Shown here: positions 1 to 7,684 of the stretch, in pieces | How positions within the stretch are numbered: position 1 is the first letter of the stretch | How the letters are laid out: every line of letters begins with the position of its first letter | NCBI GenBank assembly: GCA_937925595.1 | Contig: CALALQ010000262.1 | Span: 1-26,818 of the forward strand | DNA from: an uncultured Demequina sp. | GTDB lineage: Bacteria > Actinomycetota > Actinomycetes > Actinomycetales > Demequinaceae | DNA: 26,818 nucleotides | Reading direction: 5' to 3' | Notes under the pieces: model-generated | Databases searched by the model: none | The model's input: only the letters and a program-made list of their open reading frames with translations | Told to the model about the DNA's origin: nothing | Translations under genes and position numbers: made by a program

Positions 1-1489
1 CGAGCGTCTCCGCATCGACCTTGATCATCGAATGCGCACCGAACGTCTCGAGCACCTGCTTCGCGTAGTCGAGCTCCTCCTTCGAGGGCTTCGCAGGCTT
101 CGCGGAGCCGCCGCCAGGCATGTCACCAAGCAGCTCAGCGGCCTCATCCAGCAGCGGCACATCCGCGTCGGTGAAGGGAGCGTCTGCCGGGCGCCACAAG
201 AGCCGACGCTCGGCATCAGTGAGCTGCTTGGTCGCGTTGGCGAGCAGGTGGGGCTTGGAGAACAGGTCGCGCAGGAGCGTCTCCGGGGTGACGGGCAGCC
301 AGCACAGGTTGATCGCCACGCGGATGTTGCGGTCCTCGCGAATGTCCCGCTCGATCTCGCGCTTGTCGTCGGCATCGATCGTCTCGCCAAGCTGCTCGGC
401 GAGCTGGGTGGCAAGGCGAGAGATCATCTCCTTCGCGAAGACCTGGCGAGCCTCGTTATGGGGCTTGCCATCGCGTCGGGCACGGGCCTGGGCCTCGCGA
501 ACGTCATGGCGACGCAGCACCACCACCCGGCCGTCGACCCTGAACTCCTGATCCGCACGCGGAAGGCGCTGGCGCTCGCGAACGGCGGCGCGAACGACGT
601 CGGCCATGACGAGGCGGCCCTTGAGCTCGGCGATCTCGTCGCGCTCGATCGCTGAGGTGTCAGTGCCGCGCACGAGCCCGCCGAGCGTCGTCGACACGGC
701 GCCGGTCTCGCCAAGGGACGGCAGCACGTGATCGATGTAGCGCAGGAATGACTGTGAGGGGCCGATGAGCAGCACGCCTCGCGATTCGAGGATCTCGCGG
801 TGGTGGTACAGCAGGAAGGCCGCGCGGTGCAGAGCGACCGCGGTCTTGCCGGTTCCTGGGCCGCCCTGGACCACGAGTGCGCCCGCCATGGGGGCGCGGA
901 TGACCGCGTCCTGCTCGGCCTGGATGGTTGCGACGATGTCGCCCATGCGACCGGTGCGGCGCGCACCGAGCGCCGCGAGCAGCGCTCCCTCACCGGCGAG
1001 CGTCTCGCCGAGTCCGGACTCTTCGAGCGCCTCAACGTCGAGGACGTCATCCTCCACCGCAGTGACCGTGCGGCCCTGGGTCGTGAGGTGGCGGCGCTTG
1101 ATCACCCCAGAGGGGTTCGCCGCAGTCGCCGAGTAGAACGCCTGCGCGGCAGGGGCTCGCCAGTCGGTCAGCAGGGGACCGTGGTCGGCGTCGGACAGGC
1201 CGATGCGACCCACGTACAGGCGCTCTCCACCCACGAGGTCGAGCCGGCCAAAGCACAAGCGGTCTTCGACGGCGTCGAGTTGGGCGATGCGGTCCTCGTA
1301 CAGTGTCGCGAAGGCATCGCGCTCCGAGCGGTTCTGCGGGGATCCGGAGGGGCCGGAGCGGCGCACCTCGGCGAGCCGCTGCGTCGCCTCGTCGCGAAGC
1401 TCGTCGAGTCGCGCATAGAGGACGTCAACCACGGGCTGCTCAGCCTCAATACCGGCGTGCTGCGCCGTGACTGTCCGATCGTCCTGCAT
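1..1489 (-). CDS. helR: HelD/HelR-like RNA polymerase-associated UvrD-family ATPase (3' truncated)
   Basis: Superfamily 1 ATPase of the HelD/HelR type, which in Gram-positive bacteria binds RNA polymerase and frees stalled complexes; actinobacterial HelR is linked to rifamycin tolerance. About 496 codons are visible and the gene runs off the left edge, so roughly the last third of a typical protein of about 700 residues, including the C-terminal helicase motifs, is missing. Seen in the sequence: a charged N-terminal helical arm; the family motif YVGRIGLSD followed by DWRAPAAQAFYSAT (about 95-125); the Q-motif-like stretch IVATIQAEQD; and the Walker A loop GGPGTGKTAVALHRA near residue 210. The start at 1489 is chosen because a GAGGGG ribosome site lies 7 nt before it. 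An in-frame ATG at 1495 is too close to that site, and another at 1555 overlaps the likely -10 element. The gene is divergent from the PAC2 gene. Family is sure; HelR rather than another HelD class is likely. Confidence 0.88.
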   Translation of the reverse strand, partial: MQDDRTVTAQHAGIEAEQPVVDVLYARLDELRDEATQRLAEVRRSGPSGSPQNRSERDAFATLYEDRIAQLDAVEDRLCFGRLDLVGGERLYVGRIGLSDADHGPLLTDWRAPAAQAFYSATAANPSGVIKRRHLTTQGRTVTAVEDDVLDVEALEESGLGETLAGEGALLAALGARRTGRMGDIVATIQAEQDAVIRAPMAGALVVQGGPGTGKTAVALHRAAFLLYHHREILESRGVLLIGPSQSFLRYIDHVLPSLGETGAVSTTLGGLVRGTDTSAIERDEIAELKGRLVMADVVRAAVRERQRLPRADQEFRVDGRVVVLRRHDVREAQARARRDGKPHNEARQVFAKEMISRLATQLAEQLGETIDADDKREIERDIREDRNIRVAINLCWLPVTPETLLRDLFSKPHLLANATKQLTDAERRLLWRPADAPFTDADVPLLDEAAELLGDMPGGGSAKPAKPSKEELDYAKQVLETFGAHSMIKVDAETL

Positions 1490-1553
1490 TGGCATACCCC
1501 TCGCCCGCCCTGCGTTACCGCATCGGTGCGCAACTCCAACAGGGCAGTTGTCC

Positions 1554-1582
1554 ATTATCGCAGGCGAAGCGCGATGTGCGAA
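1554..1582 (-). promoter_or_regulatory. Predicted sigma-A-type promoter of the helR-like gene
   Basis: Read leftward, a -35-like TTCGCA (1577-1582) and a -10 GATAAT (1554-1559) are separated by exactly 17 nt. The -10 matches the TATAAT consensus at five of six positions, and the element stands out in GC-rich DNA. It would start transcription near 1547-1549, giving a leader of about 60 nt before the ATG at 1489. The -10 overlaps an in-frame ATG at 1555, which argues against that codon being the true start. I saw no copy of the rifamycin-associated palindrome known upstream of some helR genes. Confidence 0.5.
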
Positions 1583-1661
1583 CCCCCATGTTCGCGGCGC
1601 GCGAGACTTGCGAGGAGTGAGCGCCCGCGCGTGACAGACTGGATCGAAGGAGGAGATACGT

Positions 1662-2582
1662 GTGGCTAAGTCGCTCGTGACATGGAACCCTGACGGCGTT
1701 GCCGCCTGGGCAGAGGTCGCGCCCAAGGAGTCGGCCGTGCTGGTGCACTCCCTGCGCGGCTTCATCGACGCTGGCAAGGCCGGCGCCCTTGTCGCCGAGC
1801 ACCTGCGCTCTCGCGACCCCATCAACATCGCGTCCTTCGACATCGATGAGCTTCTCGACTACCGCTCTCGCCGCCCCGAGATGACGTTCTCCGTCAACGA
1901 GTGGACGGCCTATGACGAGCCGTACCTCGACCTCGACATGGTGACGGACCACGCGGGAACGCCGTTCCTGCTGCTGCACGGCTTCGAGCCGGACCTCAAG
2001 TGGGAGCGCTACATCAAGGCGGTGCGCGACATCGTCGAGCGCCTGGGCGTAGGCCTCGTCCTTGGCGCGCACGGCATTCCCATGGCCGCCCCGCACACAC
2101 GACCCATCAACGTGACGGTCCACGGCACTCGCCAGGATCTGCTCCCTGACATCCCTACGCTGTTCGGCACGGTCACGGTTCCCGCTTCCGCGCAGAACCT
2201 CATGGAGTACCGCTTTGGGCAGTGGGACATCGCCGCACTCAACGTCGCGGTGCACGTTCCGCACTACCTTGCGCAATCCGCCTACCCGCAGGCTGCGCAG
2301 CGAGCGCTCAAGGGACTCGAGGACATCAGCGGACTCGATCTGAACCCCGCAGGCCTCGACGAGGCCTCCGCCCGCGCGCAAGAGGAGATCAACCGCCAGA
2401 TGGGCGAATCCGACGAGATTCAGGCCCTCGTCGGCGTCCTCGAGGAGCAGTACGACGCCTTTGTGGAGTCGCGTGGAAGGGCCATGCCGCTCGACGGAGA
2501 GCTGCCTTCAGCTGATGAACTCGGCGCCGAATTCGAGAAGTTTTTGGCGCAACAAAGGTGGGATCAGCCCCCAAACGCGTAA
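1662..2582 (+). CDS. PAC2 family protein
   Basis: A 306-residue soluble protein that resembles the PAC2 (proteasome assembly chaperone 2-like) family common in actinobacteria; its biochemical role there is not established. Visible family features are the N-terminal VLVHSLRGFIDAGKA segment, the central LLLHGFEPDLKWERY stretch and the GLGVGLVLGAHGIPMAAPHT segment that follows. The C-terminal quarter is acidic and helical, with many Glu and Asp residues, as in relatives. The start is the GTG at 1662, preceded by a strong AAGGAGGAG ribosome site. A second GTG beginning at 1660 is in another frame. The gene is divergent from the helR-like gene and shares about 170 nt of upstream DNA with it. A hairpin follows the stop codon directly. 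I recognise the family from sequence pattern only, and infer no specific partner. Confidence 0.85.
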   Translation: MAKSLVTWNPDGVAAWAEVAPKESAVLVHSLRGFIDAGKAGALVAEHLRSRDPINIASFDIDELLDYRSRRPEMTFSVNEWTAYDEPYLDLDMVTDHAGTPFLLLHGFEPDLKWERYIKAVRDIVERLGVGLVLGAHGIPMAAPHTRPINVTVHGTRQDLLPDIPTLFGTVTVPASAQNLMEYRFGQWDIAALNVAVHVPHYLAQSAYPQAAQRALKGLEDISGLDLNPAGLDEASARAQEEINRQMGESDEIQALVGVLEEQYDAFVESRGRAMPLDGELPSADELGAEFEKFLAQQRWDQPPNA

Positions 2583-2585
2583 AAC

Positions 2586-2601
2586 GTGCCACAATTGGCA
2601 C
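2586..2601. repeat. Short inverted repeat after the PAC2 gene
   Basis: GTGCCA and TGGCAC form a perfect 6-bp inverted repeat around a CAAT loop, starting 3 nt after the PAC2 stop codon. No T-run follows, so it is at best a weak terminator. It could equally be an operator or part of the leader of the cold-shock gene 120 nt downstream. Confidence 0.45.
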
Positions 2602-2720
2602 TGGTTGAACGTAGTGTGCAAGAACCGGTCTGAACTGACCCGGGACGAGGCATTGCTAAAACGAGCGGACACGCAGTGTGTCTGCTTCCCGTCTTGGGCA
2701 GTACAGATTAAGGAAAGTTC

Positions 2721-2924
2721 ATGGCACAGGGTTCTGTGAAGTGGTTTAACGCTGAGAAGGGCTACGGCTTCATCGCACAGGATGGCGGCGGCGCCGACGT
2801 CTTCGTGCACTACTCGGCAATTCAGTCGGACGGCTACAAGTCCCTCGAAGAGGCGCAGCGCGTCGAGTTCGAGGTCACCCAGGGTCCCAAGGGTCCCCAG
2901 GCTGAGGCGGTTCGCCCCCTCTAA
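2721..2924 (+). CDS. Cold-shock protein, CspA family
   Basis: A 67-residue single cold-shock-domain protein that binds single-stranded RNA and DNA and is thought to melt RNA structure. It has the full family length and both nucleic-acid-binding motifs: RNP1 as KGYGFI (residues 13-18) and RNP2 as VFVHYSAI (27-34), after the standard start [11 protein letters not shown]. The ATG at 2721 follows a TAAGGAAAG ribosome site. The 138 nt between the PAC2 gene and this start would give a long leader, as is usual for csp genes, and contains small potential hairpins. A weak promoter is possible at about 2634-2662 (ACTGAC, 17 nt, TAAAAC). A strong hairpin terminator follows the stop codon. Family assignment is certain; which paralogue it is cannot be told from the window. 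Confidence 0.97.
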   Translation: MAQGSVKWFNAEKGYGFIAQDGGGADVFVHYSAIQSDGYKSLEEAQRVEFEVTQGPKGPQAEAVRPL

Positions 2925-2947
2925 GTCGTCACCCAGACTTCATTCAA

Positions 2948-2977
2948 CGGCCGCTCTCCCTTCGGGGAGGGCGGCCG
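2948..2977. terminator. Strong hairpin terminator between convergent genes
   Basis: Two 13-nt arms (2948-2960 and 2965-2977) pair completely except for one G-U wobble, around a TTCG loop, which is an exceptionally stable RNA tetraloop. It lies 24 nt after the cold-shock stop codon and 9 nt before the end of the convergent methyltransferase gene. Only a weak T-rich stretch follows on the plus strand (CTGTCGTTGTC). It probably ends transcription from both sides. Confidence 0.85.
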
Positions 2978-2986
2978 CTGTCGTTG

Positions 2987-3790
2987 TCAGCTCCAGTTGC
3001 GCGCCACGCCGGTGGGAAGTGGGGCCGACGCTGCGTAGCGGTCGAGCGGTGCGGTCACCTCTGCCAGGGGCAGGGTGCCGGCGACGAGGATCGCATTGCC
3101 GCGTCGCTTGCGCTTGAGAGCCGCGTGCTCGCCTATTGCGAGCAGCTCGCCGAACACCTCGCGGGCGGCGCTCGCATCCTCACGGGCCGCCTCGCTGCCA
3201 GGGGTGACGGCGGTGTTTGCGACCACCAGACCGCCGGGACGCAGAACTCGTCGAGCGTGCTCCCACCACGCTGGCGAGCGCAGCGGATCGGGAACCTCCG
3301 CCCCAGCGAACGCGTCGCGGACGATGAGGTCGAGAGTCTCGTCTGCGCGTTCGGCCACGGCCGCGAGGCCATCCTGGGCCCTGATGCGAAGGCGAGGCGC
3401 TCTTGGCAGGTCCCACCAGCGTCGGGCCATATCAGCGAGTTGCGCGTCGATGTCCACGGCGATATGCCGCGACTGAGGGTGCGCCGCGAGGAGGTGGCGA
3501 GGGAGGGTGCATGCCGCGGCGCCCACGTGCAGGGCAAGCCATGCGTCGTCAGCGCGCGTGCGCGACCACGCGGAAATCGCCGCCGCCTCATGCTGCATGT
3601 ACTCGAAATCGAGCCGCAGCGGATCAGGGTGCAGCGATGAGGACGGCACTCCGTTGACGAAAACCGTCACTCCGCCGTGTGGCTCATCGCGCAATTCGAC
3701 ACTTCCGGTGGAAATGGGAATCTGCACGCCGCGCATGACCCCGGGGGCGAGCGGCGGCGGTGCGGCGGGGGAACGTCGGTGGGTGGCCAC
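2987..3790 (-). CDS. Spermidine synthase-like SAM-dependent methyltransferase fold protein
   Basis: A 267-residue class I methyltransferase-fold protein resembling the spermidine-synthase-like family widespread in actinobacteria. Visible elements are an N-terminal beta-rich stretch (about 28-60), the nucleotide-binding loop LHVGAAACTLPR (87-98; the usual GxG is replaced by GAAAC), the acidic end of strand 2 in AVDID (111-115), the RAQDGL segment (137-142) and DLIVRDAFAG (154-163). These resemble polyamine aminopropyltransferases, but the aminopropyl-acceptor signature is not clear, so the reaction is unknown. The listed start is a GTG with only a weak ribosome site. The ATG at 3736 (residue 19), after a GGGG tract, is a plausible alternative that drops a Pro/Arg-rich leader. 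The gene stands alone, convergent with the cold-shock gene and divergent from the DUF3040 gene. Confidence 0.8.
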   Translation of the reverse strand: MATHRRSPAAPPPLAPGVMRGVQIPISTGSVELRDEPHGGVTVFVNGVPSSSLHPDPLRLDFEYMQHEAAAISAWSRTRADDAWLALHVGAAACTLPRHLLAAHPQSRHIAVDIDAQLADMARRWWDLPRAPRLRIRAQDGLAAVAERADETLDLIVRDAFAGAEVPDPLRSPAWWEHARRVLRPGGLVVANTAVTPGSEAAREDASAAREVFGELLAIGEHAALKRKRRGNAILVAGTLPLAEVTAPLDRYAASAPLPTGVARNWS

Positions 3791-3870
3791 TCGTTGACAC
3801 TAGTCCCAGGGCTGGCCACGCACGCACGTGGCAACTAGACTAAAAAGACCACGCGAAGGGAGGTCGCTAC

Positions 3871-4251
3871 ATGCCATTGTCAGAGTACGAGCAGCGAGTG
3901 CTTGAGCAGCTCGAGCGCGACCTCGGTTCCGACCCCAAGCTCAGTTCGGTGATGACCAAGACGCCGCGCTCTCGCGGCCGTTGGACGCTCGCATTCATCG
4001 GCATTGTGGCTGGTCTTGGCGTGCTGGTCGGCGGAGTGATCGCGCAGATGATCCTCGTCGGCATCCTCGGCTTCGCGATCATGCTTGGCGCGGCGCTGTG
4101 GGGTCTGCTGGCCCCTGAGAAGCCTGCCGGTCCCGTCGCTGTGGACGGCAAGGGCAGTGCCAAGGGCGGTGCCACCAAGGCGAAGCGCTCAAGCTTCATG
4201 GATCGCGTCGAGGAGCGCTTCGAGCGCCGCCGCGATCAGGGCGACTTCTGA
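3871..4251 (+). CDS. DUF3040 domain membrane protein
   Basis: A 126-residue protein with the DUF3040 pattern found almost only in actinobacteria and often near the dcw cluster. It starts with the family motif MPLSEYEQRVLEQLERDL. Two hydrophobic segments (about 39-58 and 61-82) should form a membrane hairpin, and a Lys/Arg-rich cytoplasmic tail ends in RVEERFERRRDQGDF. Function is unknown. The ATG at 3871 follows a GGGAGG ribosome site. A possible -10 TAGACT lies at 3836-3841 without a convincing -35. Its last 16 nt overlap the end of the convergent transglutaminase gene, so the two 3' ends cannot be separated by a normal terminator. Confidence 0.9.
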   Translation: MPLSEYEQRVLEQLERDLGSDPKLSSVMTKTPRSRGRWTLAFIGIVAGLGVLVGGVIAQMILVGILGFAIMLGAALWGLLAPEKPAGPVAVDGKGSAKGGATKAKRSSFMDRVEERFERRRDQGDF

Positions 4252-6404
4252 GTCACCTTTCCATTCACCGCTTCGTCCGCTTCCTTCACGACCATCTCTA
4301 CTGCCGCGCGCAGTCGCTCCTCTTCGGCGTCGCTGCCCGCGGGCGCGTAGCGCTCGTCGCTCACCGCATCGCGCAGCAGGGCCAAGGCATCCGCTCCCTC
4401 GTCAGTGAGCGCGCCTCCCGACTTCTCGATCCACGACTCCACGTGCTGCGCTGCCTCATGCGGAGTGAGGGTCAGCGACCAGCGGAGGTCTTCGGGAAGG
4501 CGCTCTCGCAGAGCTGACCATGCGGCCTCGGGGCCATGCGCGGCGGCCTTGGCAGCCGAGCGGCGGCGGAGCACGAACGTCCCGGCCACCGCGGCCGCGA
4601 TGAGCACCACCACCACGACGATCGCCCACCACGGAACCCCTGCCTCGTCCTCCGGGGTGAGGGCGGGATTGTCGAAGGGGTCGTCGGGGTCGATCGGCTG
4701 CGCGGGCGTGGATGGTGCCGTGGTGGGAACGGGAATGTTGCCGGGGTTGGGAATCTGCCCCGCGTTGACGTCCGCGTAGCTGGGCGGGTTGCCGGTCTGC
4801 ACCGCGGGTGTGGGCTCAAAGCGCACCCAGCCCTCACCGGGGAAATACAGCTCGGGCCAAGCGTGAGCGTCGCCGCCGATCACCTGCCACTGACCGTTGT
4901 CGCCAAGGTGTCCGCCAAGGAAGCCCACCGCGATGCGCGAGGGAATGTCGAGAGAGCGGGCGAGCATCACCATGGTGGTGGCGAACTGCACGCAGTAGCC
5001 GCGGCGGTCGTCGAGGAATTGGGAGACGGAGTCGCCGCTTCCTTGGGGTGACACCGCAGTGTCATACGTGAAGTTCTGGGAGCTGCGCAGGTAGTCCTGG
5101 ATAGCCATCGCCTGCTCAAGGCGCGTCGTCGAGTCCGCCGTGATTTCCTGGGCGAGAGAGGAGATGCGCGCCAGGTCAACGGAGGCCGGCACCGCGGTGT
5201 ACTCGAAGCCCACGGCGTCCTCGCCGCGATCGATGCGCGACTGCGCGGCCGTGAGGTTGTCCTTGGTGAAGTACTCGAGGTCCGCGATCACCGAATAGGT
5301 CATGCCGCGCGTGCCGTCGCCCTCCGTGGAGATCTCATCGCGCACTCGCGAATACGACCAGTCCCCATCCACCTCGACGGCGCGCGGGACGGGAGGGATC
5401 GGCAGATTGCGCTCTGACAGTCCCGTGACGTCGAACTCGAGCAGAACGTGATCGGCATCGGCCCAGCCCTCGACCTGATAGGGCCACAGCGGATCTCCGC
5501 CGACGGCCCTGCTGTCCGGCGGGTCTCCCTTGGGGCGGGTCCACGAGGAGCCGTCGAAGTCCGTGTACGTGTACAGGCGCAGCGTGTCGGGGTGGCGACC
5601 CGTGGAGACGTAGGTCATCACCACGTTGGTCGAGTTCACGGTGAGCGAGTTGCGCAGGTCAAGCGCCAAGTTCAGTCGCGTCGAGGCGTCGAGCGCGGAT
5701 GGCGCATTGAAGCGGGGGATGGCGCCCCAGCCGTTGCCGCCGAGCGCGGAGGGCACCACGATGAGCGTCGCGACGAGCGCCGCCGTGGTCGCCAGGATGG
5801 CGCTTGGCAGGGGAGCGGTGCGATGCGTGGCCATCGACGAGCGAGCCGCGGCCATCGCGAGCATCCAGCAGGCCGCCGTCGCGAACAGCGCCCACATGGG
5901 AACGCGGTACTGGAGGAAGATTGCCGGCGTCCACGGGAGCATGATCACGATTCCGGAGACGGCCACCGCTCGCCAGGACGCCGCAAGGTGCTCCGCGACG
6001 ATGAACACTCCGACCGCGAAGGCCGTGATGAGCGCAAGCAGCGCAGTGGTCACCTCCGCCGGGGCTGGGGTGCCCACGGCGTACTCGACGCCGTTCTCAA
6101 GCGTGCGCCACAGGTCAGCAAGCGAGCCCGGCGTGGGCAGCAGATGCTTCTTGCCCTCCTCGTTCTCGGCGAACATCGGCACCGCGACGATGATCGCGAC
6201 CACCAGCGCGGCCGCGGTGGGGAGCAGGCGTGAGCGTGAGACTGCCCTGACTCCGATGGCCGTTCCCGCGCAGATCGCGAGCACAAAGAACTGGGTGCGC
6301 AGCCAGCCGCTGCCGTCAATGAGCGTCGACAGCGCGAACATGGCGAAGAACGTGCCGAACGCGATGAGCACGGACACGAACCAGGGCGTGCGGGTGGCGT
6401 TCAT
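4236..6404 (-). CDS. TgpA-like membrane transglutaminase (DUF3488 plus transglutaminase core)
   Basis: A 722-residue membrane protein with a cysteine-protease-like transglutaminase domain facing outward. The first 225 residues hold several membrane spans; an extracellular part (about 230-590) follows, then one more span (592-613) and a cytoplasmic tail. The catalytic core is visible: Cys471 in RRGYCVQFATTMVMLARS, and His514 in GDAHAWPELYFPGEGW. The third acidic position appears as Glu530 in RFEPTP. A Pro/Thr-rich linker (about 551-580) joins the core to the last span. The start is ATG at 6404, in an ATGA overlap with the DUF58 stop codon and after GGGAGA; an in-frame codon at 6437 would extend it by 11 residues inside the upstream gene. 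It is the last gene of the moxR operon. The substrate is unknown; relatives accompany DUF58 and MoxR proteins. Confidence 0.9.
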   Translation of the reverse strand: MNATRTPWFVSVLIAFGTFFAMFALSTLIDGSGWLRTQFFVLAICAGTAIGVRAVSRSRLLPTAAALVVAIIVAVPMFAENEEGKKHLLPTPGSLADLWRTLENGVEYAVGTPAPAEVTTALLALITAFAVGVFIVAEHLAASWRAVAVSGIVIMLPWTPAIFLQYRVPMWALFATAACWMLAMAAARSSMATHRTAPLPSAILATTAALVATLIVVPSALGGNGWGAIPRFNAPSALDASTRLNLALDLRNSLTVNSTNVVMTYVSTGRHPDTLRLYTYTDFDGSSWTRPKGDPPDSRAVGGDPLWPYQVEGWADADHVLLEFDVTGLSERNLPIPPVPRAVEVDGDWSYSRVRDEISTEGDGTRGMTYSVIADLEYFTKDNLTAAQSRIDRGEDAVGFEYTAVPASVDLARISSLAQEITADSTTRLEQAMAIQDYLRSSQNFTYDTAVSPQGSGDSVSQFLDDRRGYCVQFATTMVMLARSLDIPSRIAVGFLGGHLGDNGQWQVIGGDAHAWPELYFPGEGWVRFEPTPAVQTGNPPSYADVNAGQIPNPGNIPVPTTAPSTPAQPIDPDDPFDNPALTPEDEAGVPWWAIVVVVVLIAAAVAGTFVLRRRSAAKAAAHGPEAAWSALRERLPEDLRWSLTLTPHEAAQHVESWIEKSGGALTDEGADALALLRDAVSDERYAPAGSDAEEERLRAAVEMVVKEADEAVNGKVTQKSP

Positions 6405-7684
6405 TCGATGTCTCCCGCGGACAGCAGCGTGGTCCACACCGTCGCGAGGTCACTCGAGCTCGTGACGGTCGCGACTCGCCAGCCGGAGCGGCGCAGCGCG
6501 CGCGCGGTGTCGCGAGCGGCCTCGTCGGTCGCCTCTGAGGTCCGCACGAGCGCCCAGGCGCGGCCCGTGTCACCGATCGGCACCAGCGCGTCGAGTGCCT
6601 CGCGCTCGAGCGGCTCCACCACGGCCACGATCACCTCGCCGTGGGAGGCATCGTGGCGCACCTGGCGAGCGGCGCGCACCAGCTGGTCCGACGCTGCGGC
6701 CTGGTTGACGGGCGCCGTCAGGTCCACCGTCTGGTTCAGCAGGGCCGCCCTGCCAGCTTCCGCGCCGTGCTCACCAAGGTGACGCACAGCGTCGGGATTG
6801 AGGCCCGCTCCGAGCAGCCGCACCGGGTGGCCGGAGGTGAGCACAGACAGCGCGATCGATGCGGCCGCGGAGATCGACCATTCGAGGGCGATGGGGTCGC
6901 GCGGCAGGTCGAGCAGGACGGTCGCAGGGCGGCGTCCCGCTCGCTCGTCCGAGCGCACGAGCATCGTGCCGCGGCGAGCGGAAGAGGCCCAGTGGACGCG
7001 GCGCAGGTCATCGCCTTCGCGGTAGTCGCGCAGCGACGCGTCGTCGGGGGACGGGGTGCGGGCGCCCAGGACGATTCTGTCCGCGTGCCCCATGAGCGCT
7101 CCAGCCGTGCCGCTGAGGTCCACGACGGCGGGCCACACGGGGACGAGCTCGGCGTCGCCAACGGCGGTGTCAGCCCACAGCACGCCGAACGGATCGGCAG
7201 TGTGCACGAGCGCAGGACCCAGGGGCCAGCGGCCGCGCTTCGAAGGCAGCAGCGAGTACGTCAGCTGAAGCGATGACGCGGTGCGAGAGACGGAGGCCTT
7301 GGTGCCCACGCCGCCGGTGAGTTCGGCGGCCGCCTGCTCGCGGATGTCGAGGGACTGCGTCACGGCCCTGCGCCAGCGCGAGCCGCGCGTCCCGTCGGAC
7401 TGGATGGTCACGGTGACCGTGCCCGGCACCCCCGCGGTGAGCGGGTGGGGGACCACCTCTCGGCGCGCGTACGGGAAGCGAGTGACGAAGGTGTTGACGG
7501 ACAGCAGCATCCACACGCACGACACCATGAACACGCTGATCATGAACAGTCCGCAGTAGACCAGGATCGGGGTGGCGAGTCCTACGCCGAGCGCGCCGAA
7601 CACCACCCCCGCAGTGCCGAGGCCAACGCCCCGGGCACTGAAGGCGGTGGTTGTGCGGCGCCCGTCGGGCTCGCCTGCACTCAT
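6401..7684 (-). CDS. DUF58 domain protein
   Basis: A 427-residue protein of the DUF58 family, always found with MoxR ATPases and related to von Willebrand A-like folds. Two hydrophobic segments lie near the N-terminus (about 18-38 and 40-63). A beta-rich region follows, with the phrase SKRGRWPLGP (148-157) and the DPFGVL segment (164-169). The diagnostic signature begins with LRDYREGDDLRRVHW (218-232) and continues with a conserved SSARRG-type loop. The C-terminal half has the alternating hydrophobic pattern of a vWA-like domain. Start and stop overlap the neighbours by 4 nt (ATGA) on both sides, so translation is coupled to moxR upstream and the transglutaminase downstream. The biochemical function is not established; by family it is a membrane-anchored partner of the MoxR ATPase. 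Confidence 0.92.
   Translation of the reverse strand: MSAGEPDGRRTTTAFSARGVGLGTAGVVFGALGVGLATPILVYCGLFMISVFMVSCVWMLLSVNTFVTRFPYARREVVPHPLTAGVPGTVTVTIQSDGTRGSRWRRAVTQSLDIREQAAAELTGGVGTKASVSRTASSLQLTYSLLPSKRGRWPLGPALVHTADPFGVLWADTAVGDAELVPVWPAVVDLSGTAGALMGHADRIVLGARTPSPDDASLRDYREGDDLRRVHWASSARRGTMLVRSDERAGRRPATVLLDLPRDPIALEWSISAAASIALSVLTSGHPVRLLGAGLNPDAVRHLGEHGAEAGRAALLNQTVDLTAPVNQAAASDQLVRAARQVRHDASHGEVIVAVVEPLEREALDALVPIGDTGRAWALVRTSEATDEAARDTARALRRSGWRVATVTSSSDLATVWTTLLSAGDIE

Noticed and set aside
800..1669. A 289-codon plus-strand frame opposite the helR-like gene.
   Set aside because: The opposite strand carries a continuous HelD/HelR-type protein with a Walker A motif; this frame has no domain and ends inside the PAC2 gene start.
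3794..3822. TTGACA at 3794-3799 as the -35 of the DUF3040 promoter.
   Set aside because: No -10-like hexamer lies 16-18 nt downstream; the nearby TAGACT at 3836 is too far away.
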